From Mobilisporobacter senegalensis (GTDB lineage Bacteria > Bacillota > Clostridia > Lachnospirales > Lachnospiraceae), in assembly GCF_003752155.1 (NCBI RefSeq), contig NZ_RJVG01000001.1, forward strand, positions 558,001-622,000: DNA of 64,000 nt. The letters run 5' to 3'. Below, piece after piece: positions 27,654-35,840 of the stretch (position 1 is its first letter; the number at the start of each line of letters is the position of its first letter). Position numbers and translations under genes: made by a program. A model generated the notes under the pieces. That model saw only the letters and a program-made list of their open reading frames with translations, was not told the origin of the DNA and made no database searches.

Positions 27654-28775
27654 TTATAAAACGTATCTTTCATTTTTTTCTACAACAATTCGTACTTTCC
27701 CATCTTCTCCAATATGTGTGGAATTTGCCCTAATCGTATCTCTGCTTTCAACAATGCAGTTCTCAATGTATGTATTATCCCCGATATATACATCATTTAG
27801 TATGATTGAGTTTTTAATTACGCAATTATTTCCTACATAGACTTTCTTGAATAATATAGAACTTTCTACTTGTCCATTAATAATACACCCACTAGATACC
27901 AGACTGTTTTTCACAGCACACGAAGCATTATATTTTGCTGGAGGAAGGTCGTCGATTTTGGTATAAACATCTGGATATTCTTTAAAGAAATAATCTCTGG
28001 CCCCTTTCTTTAGAAAATCCATATTTGTCTTAAAATAAGACTCTACGGAAGCAATATTGCTCCAATATGTATTAAGTTCATATGCGTATATCTTCTTCAG
28101 GTTCTTATAGCGAATAAATATATCTTTAACAAGGTCGAATCTTTCTTCTCCTGCCGATTTTTCTATTAATTCAATTAACTGTCTTCTACGAATTACATAG
28201 ATACCGGTTGATATGGTATTCACTGTAGTGACGATAGGCTTTTCTTCAAATTCTTCAATTCTGCCATTTTCGTCTGTCTTAATGACACCAAACCTACTTG
28301 CATCCTCTCCTTCTTCCAGCCTTTTACAAACAATTGTAATATCTGCTTTTTTGGCAATATGATATTCCAGAACATGATTAAAATCTAATTTATATACTCC
28401 ATCTCCCGATGCGATTACAACATAGGGTTCATGGCTGTTCTTTAAGAAACTTAAATTTTGATAAATTGCATCCGCAGTGCCACGATACCAGAAACTATTA
28501 TCTGTAGTAATCGTAGGTGTAAATACATATAGTCCGCCCTGCTTTCTTCCAAAATCCCACCATTTTGAAGAGCTAAGATGTTCATTCAGGGATTTTGCAT
28601 TATATTGTGTAAAAACAGCAACTTTATGAATATGTGAATTTGACATACTGCTTAAGGCGAAATCAATACTTCGGTAACTTCCTCCAACTGGCATTGCCGC
28701 AATTGCCCTTTTGTTGGATAATTCACCCATTCTATTGCTATTTCCTCCTGCTAAAATAATACCTATTGCTCTCAT
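27654..28775 (-). CDS. glgD: GlgD, ADP-glucose pyrophosphorylase regulatory-type subunit
   Basis: 373 residues. A nucleotidyltransferase domain ([48 protein letters not shown]) is followed by a left-handed beta-helix with repeated V-x-I-N/G-x-x hexapeptides. The G-rich start and key site are altered compared with GlgC (GDGVY instead of GDHIY), as in GlgD proteins of Firmicutes, which act with GlgC in a heterotetramer. The start codon overlaps the glgC stop by 4 bp (ATGA), so the two are translationally coupled. Confidence 0.93.
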   Translation of the reverse strand: MRAIGIILAGGNSNRMGELSNKRAIAAMPVGGSYRSIDFALSSMSNSHIHKVAVFTQYNAKSLNEHLSSSKWWDFGRKQGGLYVFTPTITTDNSFWYRGTADAIYQNLSFLKNSHEPYVVIASGDGVYKLDFNHVLEYHIAKKADITIVCKRLEEGEDASRFGVIKTDENGRIEEFEEKPIVTTVNTISTGIYVIRRRQLIELIEKSAGEERFDLVKDIFIRYKNLKKIYAYELNTYWSNIASVESYFKTNMDFLKKGARDYFFKEYPDVYTKIDDLPPAKYNASCAVKNSLVSSGCIINGQVESSILFKKVYVGNNCVIKNSIILNDVYIGDNTYIENCIVESRDTIRANSTHIGEDGKVRIVVEKNERYVL

Positions 28776-30046
28776 ATAATATCACCCACCTTAATTAAAG
28801 TTTCTCCACTTGCTAATAATCCATTTGGATAATCTTCTGGTATCGTCTGACCATAGATTGCAGTATTTTTACCAACTTTAACTCCAGGCGGTATATAGGA
28901 TTTATCACCAATTGTAACAAGCCCGAAAGAATAAATATTAGGTTCTACAATATTGGGAACCTCATCTCCACACCCAAGTTCAACATTATTGCTAATATGT
29001 ACACCTTCTGCAATAATTGATTTATTTATGATTGACCCTTCTCCTATATGCACCGACTTCATGATGATGGAGTCTCTGACAATAACGTTTTCTCCTATGT
29101 ACACTCCCGTACCAATGACAGAATTATACACCTGCCCATAAATTTCAGATCCTTCTCCTATGATTGTTCTTTCAACTTTCGCATTTTCTGAAATATATTG
29201 AGGAGGAATGGCATCACTCTTTGTATATATTTTCCAAAATTCCTCATATAAATTAAATTCCGGAACCAGATCAATAAGCTCCATATTGGACTCATGATAA
29301 GAACCTAAAGTACCTACATCTTTCCAATATCCGTTATATTCATAAGCAAATATACGATTTCCGTTCTTATGGCAATATGGAATTACATGTTTACCAAAAT
29401 CACAACCCGCTTGATCTGATAAATGGATCAAGGCGCTTCTCAATAGTTTCCAGGAGAATATATAAATACCCATAGAGGCCAAATTGCTTCGCGGATTTTG
29501 TGGTTTTTCTTCAAACTCAATTATCTGTTTGTTACTGTCTGTGATTACAACACCAAATCTGCTTGCCTCTTCCAGTGGAACTGGAATTGTAGCTATAGTG
29601 ATATCTGCCCCTTTTGATTTATGAAAATCAAGCATGACTTCATAATCCATCTTGTAAATATGATCGCCACCTAAAATTAATATGTACTCTGGATTATAAT
29701 ACTCCATATATTCCAGATTCTGATAGATGGCATTGGCAGTTCCTGTATACCATTCACTATTCCCGCTTTTTTCATAAGGAGGTAATATGGATACTCCCCC
29801 TATGTTTCGATCTAGATCCCATGGAATTCCGATACCTATATGTGTATTAAGTCTTAATGGCTGATACTGTGTTAATACTCCTACCGTATCAATTCCTGAA
29901 TTAATACAATTACTAAGTGGAAAGTCAATAATCCTGTACTTTCCTCCAAAGGCTACCGCTGGTTTGGCAACTTTTGAAGTTAGAACACCCAACCTTGAAC
30001 CTTGTCCTCCTGCAAGTAACATGGCTATCATTTCTTTTCTAATCAC
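28772..30046 (-). CDS. glgC: Glucose-1-phosphate adenylyltransferase GlgC
   Basis: 424 residues. The start is GTG at 30046 with GAGGTG five bases upstream. Motifs are [59 protein letters not shown] and [17 protein letters not shown], then a C-terminal beta-helix. It converts glucose-1-phosphate and ATP to ADP-glucose, the first committed step of glycogen synthesis. No glycogen synthase or branching enzyme gene is in the window. A consensus-like promoter lies at 30137-30165. Confidence 0.96.
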   Translation of the reverse strand: MIRKEMIAMLLAGGQGSRLGVLTSKVAKPAVAFGGKYRIIDFPLSNCINSGIDTVGVLTQYQPLRLNTHIGIGIPWDLDRNIGGVSILPPYEKSGNSEWYTGTANAIYQNLEYMEYYNPEYILILGGDHIYKMDYEVMLDFHKSKGADITIATIPVPLEEASRFGVVITDSNKQIIEFEEKPQNPRSNLASMGIYIFSWKLLRSALIHLSDQAGCDFGKHVIPYCHKNGNRIFAYEYNGYWKDVGTLGSYHESNMELIDLVPEFNLYEEFWKIYTKSDAIPPQYISENAKVERTIIGEGSEIYGQVYNSVIGTGVYIGENVIVRDSIIMKSVHIGEGSIINKSIIAEGVHISNNVELGCGDEVPNIVEPNIYSFGLVTIGDKSYIPPGVKVGKNTAIYGQTIPEDYPNGLLASGETLIKVGDII

Positions 30047-30136
30047 GTAATCACCTCTTCTAGTTTATTGGAACAATTCTACGGATTACTAGTTTGCTAT
30101 CAGTGTTGCCTTTGTATATAAATTACTCTCACAAAT

Positions 30137-30165
30137 ATTATAACATTAAAAATTCCAAATGTGAA
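30137..30165 (-). promoter_or_regulatory. glgCD promoter
   Basis: Minus strand TTCACA (30165-30160), 17-bp spacer, TATAAT (30142-30137) preceded by TGT (extended -10). Apart from this and the murC promoter, the 460-bp gap 30047-30506 shows only AT-rich DNA. Confidence 0.7.
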
Positions 30166-30374
30166 TAATATTTACCAAATTTTACTGAAATACTATTAAT
30201 TTTTTGACACATATTATAAATACCACTACTAATTCAACCTATTTACTAAAATTTTACTAATATTACAAGTTGATTTTTAAAATTTTTTAGCATTATATAT
30301 AGATTATTTTTAGCACTAGGGTAACTTTTTCGAATATTCTAATATATCTTTCTATAAAATATTATAAATTGTAT

Positions 30375-30402
30375 TTGTTTTTTTATAACAAATGGTTATA
30401 AT
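30375..30402 (+). promoter_or_regulatory. murC promoter
   Basis: TTGTTT (30375-30380), 16-bp spacer and TATAAT (30397-30402), about 100 bp upstream of murC. Confidence 0.6.
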
Positions 30403-30506
30403 AGCAATATATTAACATAATTTTAAGTTGACTCATAAAACAAAAGAGATATTTCAAAAGATTTATATTCACACTTTAATATATTAGAATAGGATGTGTA
30501 AAATAT

Positions 30507-31889
30507 ATGTACAAAATTGATTTTAATAATCCAATCCATATACATTTTATTGGGATTGGTGGTATTAGCATGAGTGGTTTTGCTGAATTGCTACATACAA
30601 AAGGCTTTACCATAACTGGTTCCGACTCGAAAGAAAGTCAGATAACGAAGCATCTAGAATCTCTAGGTATTAATATATTATATGGACAAAGAGCTTCAAA
30701 TATAACCTCAGATATAGATTTGGTCGTTTATACTGCTGCTATAAGAGAAGATAATGAAGAATATCAAGCAGCCTTAAATAATAATATTCCTACCATGGAT
30801 AGAGCGTTAATGGTCGGTCAGGTAATGTCAAATTATAAAAATTCTATAGCTATTTCTGGAACACACGGTAAAACTACTACTACTTCTATGTTATCCCATG
30901 TATTTTTGGAAGCTGAGTTAGATCCCACAATCTCGGTGGGTGGTATCTTAAAAGCGATTGATGGAAATATTCGTATCGGTAATTCTGATAATTTTATTAC
31001 AGAAGCTTGTGAATATACCAACAGCTTCTTAAAATTTAATCCTAAGATCAGTGTTATCTTAAATGTAGAGGCAGATCATCTAGACTTTTTCAAAGATATT
31101 AATGATATTCGTAATTCTTTTAAAGCATTTGCCCAAAGGTTACCAGAAGATGGCCTTTTAATTTTAAACAGTGAAATTAATGATTATGATTTTTTTGCAA
31201 AAGACCTTGATTGTAAGGTTGTAACCTATGGTATTAATAATCCTGACAGCAATTATTCTGCCTTAAATATTGGCTATGATGAGCTTGGACACGGATATTA
31301 TGATTTGTCTGAAAACGGTAAGATAGTAGATCACATCCACCTTAGTTTAGTTGGTTTACATAATATATCCAACTCATTATCTGTGATTGCCATTGCAAGA
31401 GAACTTAAGATTCCTCTGGAAGTGATTAAAAATGGCCTGCTTGCATTTAAGGGAACGGACCGGCGGTTCCAATACAAAGGAATTATTGGCGGAGTAAAGA
31501 TCATTGATGATTATGCCCACCATCCTACAGAAATTGAAGCAACTCTTAAGGCTGCTGAAAAATATCCCCACAGAGAGCTTTGGTGCGTATTTCAACCTCA
31601 TACTTACACAAGGACCAAAGCATTTTTAAAAGAATTTGCAAAAGCTCTTTCCTTAGCTGATAAAATTGTTCTCGCCGATATTTATGCCGCAAGGGAACCA
31701 GATCCAGGTGATATTTCTTCCAAAGATTTGTTGAGAGAGCTTGAAAATTTGGGTAAAGAAGTTTACTATTTCCCATGTTTCGATGAAATTGAAAATTTTT
31801 TATTACTAAATTGTACTAACGGCGACCTGTTGATAACTATGGGTGCCGGAGATATTGTAACCATAGGTGAAGCACTCTTAGGAAAATAG
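30507..31889 (+). CDS. murC: UDP-N-acetylmuramate--L-alanine ligase MurC
   Basis: 460 residues. Mur-ligase signatures: FIGIGGISMSGFAELLHTKG (UDP-binding N-terminus), SGTHGKTTTTSML (P-loop), NVEADHLDFF, DDYAHHPTEIEATL and FQPHTYTRT. It adds L-alanine to UDP-MurNAc in the cytoplasm. The ribosome binding site is weak (AGGATG 10 bases upstream). A terminator follows, overlapping the first DnaA-box cluster. Confidence 0.96.
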   Translation: MYKIDFNNPIHIHFIGIGGISMSGFAELLHTKGFTITGSDSKESQITKHLESLGINILYGQRASNITSDIDLVVYTAAIREDNEEYQAALNNNIPTMDRALMVGQVMSNYKNSIAISGTHGKTTTTSMLSHVFLEAELDPTISVGGILKAIDGNIRIGNSDNFITEACEYTNSFLKFNPKISVILNVEADHLDFFKDINDIRNSFKAFAQRLPEDGLLILNSEINDYDFFAKDLDCKVVTYGINNPDSNYSALNIGYDELGHGYYDLSENGKIVDHIHLSLVGLHNISNSLSVIAIARELKIPLEVIKNGLLAFKGTDRRFQYKGIIGGVKIIDDYAHHPTEIEATLKAAEKYPHRELWCVFQPHTYTRTKAFLKEFAKALSLADKIVLADIYAAREPDPGDISSKDLLRELENLGKEVYYFPCFDEIENFLLLNCTNGDLLITMGAGDIVTIGEALLGK

Positions 31890-31919
31890 TTATCCACATT
31901 ATCCACAACCTTATCAACA
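31890..31919 (+). promoter_or_regulatory. DnaA-box cluster 1
   Basis: Two perfect TTATCCACA boxes in direct 9-bp tandem (31890-31898, 31899-31907) and a third near-match TTATCAACA (31911-31919), all on the plus strand immediately after the murC stop codon. The second box overlaps the left arm of the murC terminator. Confidence 0.75.
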
Positions 31920-31949
31920 TATTTTGTCCGATTTGGTTGTGGATTTTTT
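31901..31949 (+). terminator. murC terminator
   Basis: Perfect 10-bp stem 31901-31910 with 31935-31944, then a T-run to 31949. Confidence 0.8.
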
Positions 31950-32056
31950 ATTTGGTGCATAGATTTTCTACAATTATAGAATAGATATGTTCAAATAGGC
32001 AGTTTTACTGGCAAATTCTATAATATGACAAAAATTTACATATCAGCCCCTTGATG

Positions 32057-32083
32057 TTATCCACCTTATCCACATTATCCACA
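32057..32083 (+). promoter_or_regulatory. DnaA-box cluster 2
   Basis: Three boxes in contiguous 9-bp tandem: TTATCCACC (32057-32065), TTATCCACA (32066-32074) and TTATCCACA (32075-32083), same orientation as cluster 1, ~60 bp upstream of the predicted dnaD promoter. Confidence 0.75.
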
Positions 32084-32139
32084 TTTTCACAAATCCCTGA
32101 ACCCCTTATAAATGCACTATTTTATTCTTCATTCTTCTA

Positions 32140-32148
32140 TGCTATAAT
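32140..32148 (+). promoter_or_regulatory. Extended -10 promoter of the dnaD operon
   Basis: TGC followed by TATAAT (32143-32148) with no good -35. It would give a leader of about 215 nt that contains the hairpin repeats. Confidence 0.55.
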
Positions 32149-32151
32149 GCT

Positions 32152-32325
32152 CGTGAAAGCAAATTTACTTGCTTGCAAGGGTAAATTTGCTCACGGGACC
32201 ATAAAAATTTATTTTTATGGTATAAGTGATGTGCAAAGGTTACTTGCTCGCAAGAGTGAATGTGTTCACGGGGACATAAAATTTTAATTTTATGTCACAG
32301 ATCGTGAGTATCGCTTGCTTGCAAG
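32152..32325 (+). repeat. Tandem structured repeat in the dnaD leader
   Basis: About 2.3 copies of a ~75-bp unit. Each unit holds a hairpin with cgtga...tcacg arms and a cttgCAAG-like tip (32152-32195; 32226-32269; partial 32303-32325), followed by an AT hairpin (32198-32207 with 32212-32221; 32273-32283 with 32286-32296). The arms differ in sequence between copies while pairing is kept, which suggests a structural role. Confidence 0.75.
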
Positions 32326-32370
32326 AATTAACTATCCTAAAAATATAAAATGAGAGGAGTAAGTGGAGCA

Positions 32371-33429
32371 ATGAATTCAATTGAATTGTGTTCTAATCAT
32401 GTGTCAAATGTCACCTTAGTTTCAAATCTATTTATTGATACATATATGCCTGTAGCTAATGGCTCTTACGTAAAAGTATATTTATATTTGCTTCGCTGTA
32501 TTTCTAATTCTAAATGTGATATATCAATATCTTCAATTGCAGATCGTCTTGAAGATTCAGAAAAAGATATTATTCGTGCATTAACATATTGGGAAAAGGT
32601 CAATATATTGACACTTTGCAGAGATGGAAATAATGAGATTACCCAAATCATTTTTAACGATTTAAGCCCTGGCGAAAAAGCCAGTACAGATAATAATCTT
32701 AATTTATTTGAAACCGAGTCTTCCGCCACGAAAGAAACTGCTTTACATACAGATAAGCCAACATATACACCTGCCCAAATAGAAGAATTGACTAAAAACG
32801 AAGAGGTAAAATGGTTATTAAAAATCATTGAAATATATTTAGAAAGGTTTTTAAAACCTGCAGATATTCAGTTGATCTTATATTTATATGAAAGTGTAGG
32901 GTTCTCAGTCGAACTCATTATGTATTTATATGAATACTGTGTATCAAAAAATAAAAAGAATCCATCTTACATAGAGGCCGTTGCTATTTCCTGGGCAGAA
33001 GAAGGAATTGATACTGTAGAAAAAGCGGAAGCCTCAACAGCAATTTATAATACAAATTACAATGCAGTGAATAAGGCATTTGGACTCAACAGAGCGCCTG
33101 GTAATGTAGAGCGCCAGTTTATCAATAAATGGCTTAACCAATATGGTTTTGATATCGATATTATCGTGGAAGCTTGCAATCGAACTCTTTTAATGGTGCA
33201 AAAACCTGATTTTAAATATGCAGATAAAATTTTAGAGAATTGGTATAAGAATCATGTACATCATTTGAGTGATGTTTCTAAATTAGATGACCTTCATAAA
33301 TCTTCTCCAAAATTACAGGGAAAAGAAGTAATTGCAAAGCCATCTAATAATAAGTTCAATGCTTTTCCACAAAGAAATTATACGAAAGAAGATTATTCTT
33401 CCATGGAACAACGTTTACTCACAAAATAA
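32371..33429 (+). CDS. dnaD: DnaD-family replication initiation protein
   Basis: 353 residues from the ATG at 32371 (GGAG-containing leader); a frame to 32350 has no binding site. The N-terminal ~100 residues are a winged helix (KVYLYLLRCISNSKCDISIS to LEDSEKDIIRALTYWEKVNIL). Two DnaB2-type domains follow, with ILYLYESVGFSVELIMYLYEYC and the YxxxIxxxW-type AVAISWAEEGI, then FINKWLNQYGFDIDIIVEAC and ILENWY. It acts in DnaA-dependent helicase loading and is followed by a helicase-loader gene 11 bp downstream. Confidence 0.88.
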   Translation: MNSIELCSNHVSNVTLVSNLFIDTYMPVANGSYVKVYLYLLRCISNSKCDISISSIADRLEDSEKDIIRALTYWEKVNILTLCRDGNNEITQIIFNDLSPGEKASTDNNLNLFETESSATKETALHTDKPTYTPAQIEELTKNEEVKWLLKIIEIYLERFLKPADIQLILYLYESVGFSVELIMYLYEYCVSKNKKNPSYIEAVAISWAEEGIDTVEKAEASTAIYNTNYNAVNKAFGLNRAPGNVERQFINKWLNQYGFDIDIIVEACNRTLLMVQKPDFKYADKILENWYKNHVHHLSDVSKLDDLHKSSPKLQGKEVIAKPSNNKFNAFPQRNYTKEDYSSMEQRLLTK

Positions 33430-33440
33430 GGAGAATCATA

Positions 33441-34430
33441 ATGGCGCTGAAAAATTTTCAATATAATACCATACTTCGTGAATATGACAGCAGACAATTA
33501 AAAAATAAACATGATTTAGATATGCGTATTGCCAAAATATATAAAGAGATTCCAGAATTAAAAGAAATTGATGAAAAAATAGTTGCCGGTTCTATTGCAG
33601 ATACCAAAAAATTATTGATGGGTGACGAATCTGTTCTAGAAAAATTAAAAGAAGATAATCTTGATTTGTCCATGAGGAAAATAGAATTATTATGTGAGCA
33701 TGGATATAGTCCGGATTATCTAACTCCTGATTGTGCCTGCCCTGATTGCAAAGACACCGGATTCATTGGAAATAAAAAATGCCACTGTTTTAAACAGGCA
33801 ATTGTTGATCTGGTATATTCCCAGTCCAATATTAAGCGGGCCATTGCTATGGAGAATTTTAGTACGTTCTCCTTTGATCACTATTCTAACGACTATGTGG
33901 AAGAGACCACTAAACTGACCCCTTATGCCAATATTCACAAAGTAGTGGATTCCTGCAAAAATTTTATTAAAGATTTTGATAAGAAATATGAGAATATACT
34001 TTTGTATGGCAATACCGGTGTTGGAAAAACCTTTCTTGCAAATTGTATTGCGAAGGAGCTTCTGGATAGTGCTCATACTGTAATATATCTTACGGCATTT
34101 CAATTATTTGATATTCTTGAGAAGAATAAATTCAGAAAAAATGATGATAATTATGAAGCAGAGAATCAATTTGATTATATTTTAGATTGTGATTTACTCA
34201 TCATTGATGACCTTGGTACGGAGTTAAATAATACATTTGTAACTTCACAATTATATTTATGCATCAATGAACGTCATTTAAGACAAAAATCTACCATTAT
34301 TTCTACAAATCTTTCCTGGAATGATTTAAATACTAATTATAGTGAACGAATATTTTCCAGGATTACGAGCAATTACATATTGCTTAAAATCGTAGGAGAC
34401 GACATCCGTCTCAAGAAAGCTTTCTCTTAA
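33441..34430 (+). CDS. DnaI/DnaC-type helicase loader ATPase
   Basis: 329 residues. The N-terminus has a zinc-finger-like cluster (CACPDCKDTGFIGNKKCHC, about residues 97-115) as in DnaI. The AAA+ part has Walker A YGNTGVGKTFLANC, Walker B LLIIDDLGTE and a sensor segment STNLSWNDL, ending SRITSNYILLKIVGDDIR. It loads the replicative helicase DnaC/DnaB at origins or restart sites. It lies 11 bp after dnaD with AAGGAG before the start, so both are one operon. Confidence 0.92.
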   Translation: MALKNFQYNTILREYDSRQLKNKHDLDMRIAKIYKEIPELKEIDEKIVAGSIADTKKLLMGDESVLEKLKEDNLDLSMRKIELLCEHGYSPDYLTPDCACPDCKDTGFIGNKKCHCFKQAIVDLVYSQSNIKRAIAMENFSTFSFDHYSNDYVEETTKLTPYANIHKVVDSCKNFIKDFDKKYENILLYGNTGVGKTFLANCIAKELLDSAHTVIYLTAFQLFDILEKNKFRKNDDNYEAENQFDYILDCDLLIIDDLGTELNNTFVTSQLYLCINERHLRQKSTIISTNLSWNDLNTNYSERIFSRITSNYILLKIVGDDIRLKKAFS

Positions 34431-34489
34431 TAGTTATTATTACTAAGTTTATGCCGTTATACTTACATTATTTTTTCTGTTTTTTAGCC

Positions 34490-34518
34490 TTGACTAAATA
34501 TTTCGATAATGGTATAAA
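34490..34518 (+). promoter_or_regulatory. prs promoter
   Basis: TTGACT (34490-34495), 17-bp spacer and TATAAA (34513-34518) with a TGG extension. Confidence 0.75.
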
Positions 34519-34570
34519 TTTAATGGACTTTGTAACTTATTGAATTGCACGATTAACGGAGGACTTAGTA

Positions 34571-35737
34571 ATGTCACAGGAAAAATTTGTCGAAACCATA
34601 CCGGTTGGTACATTAGGTATCATTGCACTTGAAAGTTCAAGAGCACTTGGTAACAAAGTAAATGATTATATTGTAAAATGGAGACAGGAGAAAGATAGTG
34701 AACATAAATCAACGATTGCTTTTACTGGTTACCAAAGAGATTCTTATCTTTTAGATGCTGCATGCCCACGTTTTGGCTCAGGAGAAGCAAAAGGTCATAT
34801 CAGAGAATCTGTAAGAGGGGATGATCTTTATATTTTGCTTGATGTATGTAATTACAGTATTACTTACAATCTTTTTGGACAGACCAATCATATGTCCCCT
34901 GATGATCATTATCAAGATCTTAAGAGAATTATTGCTGCAGTAGGTGGCAAAGCACGTAGAATCACAGTTATTATGCCTTTCTTATATGAAAGCAGACAAC
35001 ATAAACGTAGTTCCAGAGAATCCCTTGATTGCGCATTAGCACTTCAAGAACTAATAAATATGGGTGTTGAAAGTATTATTACCTTTGACGCTCATGATCC
35101 TAGAGTTCAAAATTCTATCCCGCTAAAGAGTTTTGAAACAGTTCAGCCAACTTATCAGTTTATTAAATCACTGCTTAAGAATGTACCCGATCTTACTGTA
35201 GATGCAGATCACATGATGGTAATCAGTCCGGATGAAGGTGCCATGAGCAGAGCTGTTTATTTTGCCAATGTACTTGGAATTGATATGGGTATGTTCTATA
35301 AACGTCGTGATTATACAACAATCGTTAATGGACGTAATCCAATTGTAGCACATGAATTCCTGGGGACAGACTTAAAAGGAAAAGATGTTGTTATCATTGA
35401 TGACATGATCTCTTCTGGAGACAGTATGATTGATGTAGCTACTGAGTTAAAACGCCGTGATGCCGGCAGAATTTTTGTAGCTTCTACTTTTGGGTTATTT
35501 ACCAATGGATTAGAGCAATTTGATAAGGCGTATGAAAGTGGTTTAATCTATCGTGTGCTAACAACAAATTTAGTATATCAATCAGAAGAACTTCTATCAA
35601 AACCTTATTATATCAGTGTTGATATGAGTAAATATATCGCTTTGCTAATAGATACATTAAATCATGATGCATCTATCAGCGGATTCTTAAGTCCAACAGA
35701 ACGTATTCAAAATGTTTTGAATCGTTATAAAAAATAG
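34571..35737 (+). CDS. prs: Ribose-phosphate pyrophosphokinase (PRPP synthetase), long form
   Basis: 388 residues, longer than the usual ~315; the length is typical of a second type found in Lachnospiraceae and relatives. There is a conserved flexible-loop region (MPFLYESRQHKRSSRESLDC), DAHDP, and the PRPP-binding loop DVVIIDDMISSGDSMIDVA. The N-terminal 60 residues have an extra segment (HKSTIAFTGYQRDSYLLDAA). It makes PRPP from ribose-5-phosphate and ATP for nucleotide synthesis. It has its own promoter and terminator, and GGAGG precedes the start. Confidence 0.9.
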   Translation: MSQEKFVETIPVGTLGIIALESSRALGNKVNDYIVKWRQEKDSEHKSTIAFTGYQRDSYLLDAACPRFGSGEAKGHIRESVRGDDLYILLDVCNYSITYNLFGQTNHMSPDDHYQDLKRIIAAVGGKARRITVIMPFLYESRQHKRSSRESLDCALALQELINMGVESIITFDAHDPRVQNSIPLKSFETVQPTYQFIKSLLKNVPDLTVDADHMMVISPDEGAMSRAVYFANVLGIDMGMFYKRRDYTTIVNGRNPIVAHEFLGTDLKGKDVVIIDDMISSGDSMIDVATELKRRDAGRIFVASTFGLFTNGLEQFDKAYESGLIYRVLTTNLVYQSEELLSKPYYISVDMSKYIALLIDTLNHDASISGFLSPTERIQNVLNRYKK

Positions 35738-35757
35738 AAAATATTATTACAGACAGA

Positions 35758-35801
35758 AAAAACCTTGATGTCATCCCTTTGGATTTGACTTCAAGGTTTT
35801 T
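35758..35801. terminator. Bidirectional terminator between prs and PBP1A
   Basis: 15-bp stem with one mismatch (35758-35772 with 35787-35801), A-rich left and T-rich right, between convergent genes. Confidence 0.85.
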
Positions 35802-35840
35802 CTTATAATTATAGAACTCTTCTACTTAAATGCTTAATAT

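Noticed and set aside
31890-32083. Chromosomal origin (oriC)
   Set aside because: There is no dnaA or dnaN nearby, no obvious DnaA-trio or AT-rich unwinding element in the correct place, and no skew data. Kept as a DnaA-box cluster only.
32152-32325. CRISPR-like array
   Set aside because: Units diverge in sequence, there are no unique spacers of constant length and no cas genes. The repeats conserve pairing rather than sequence.
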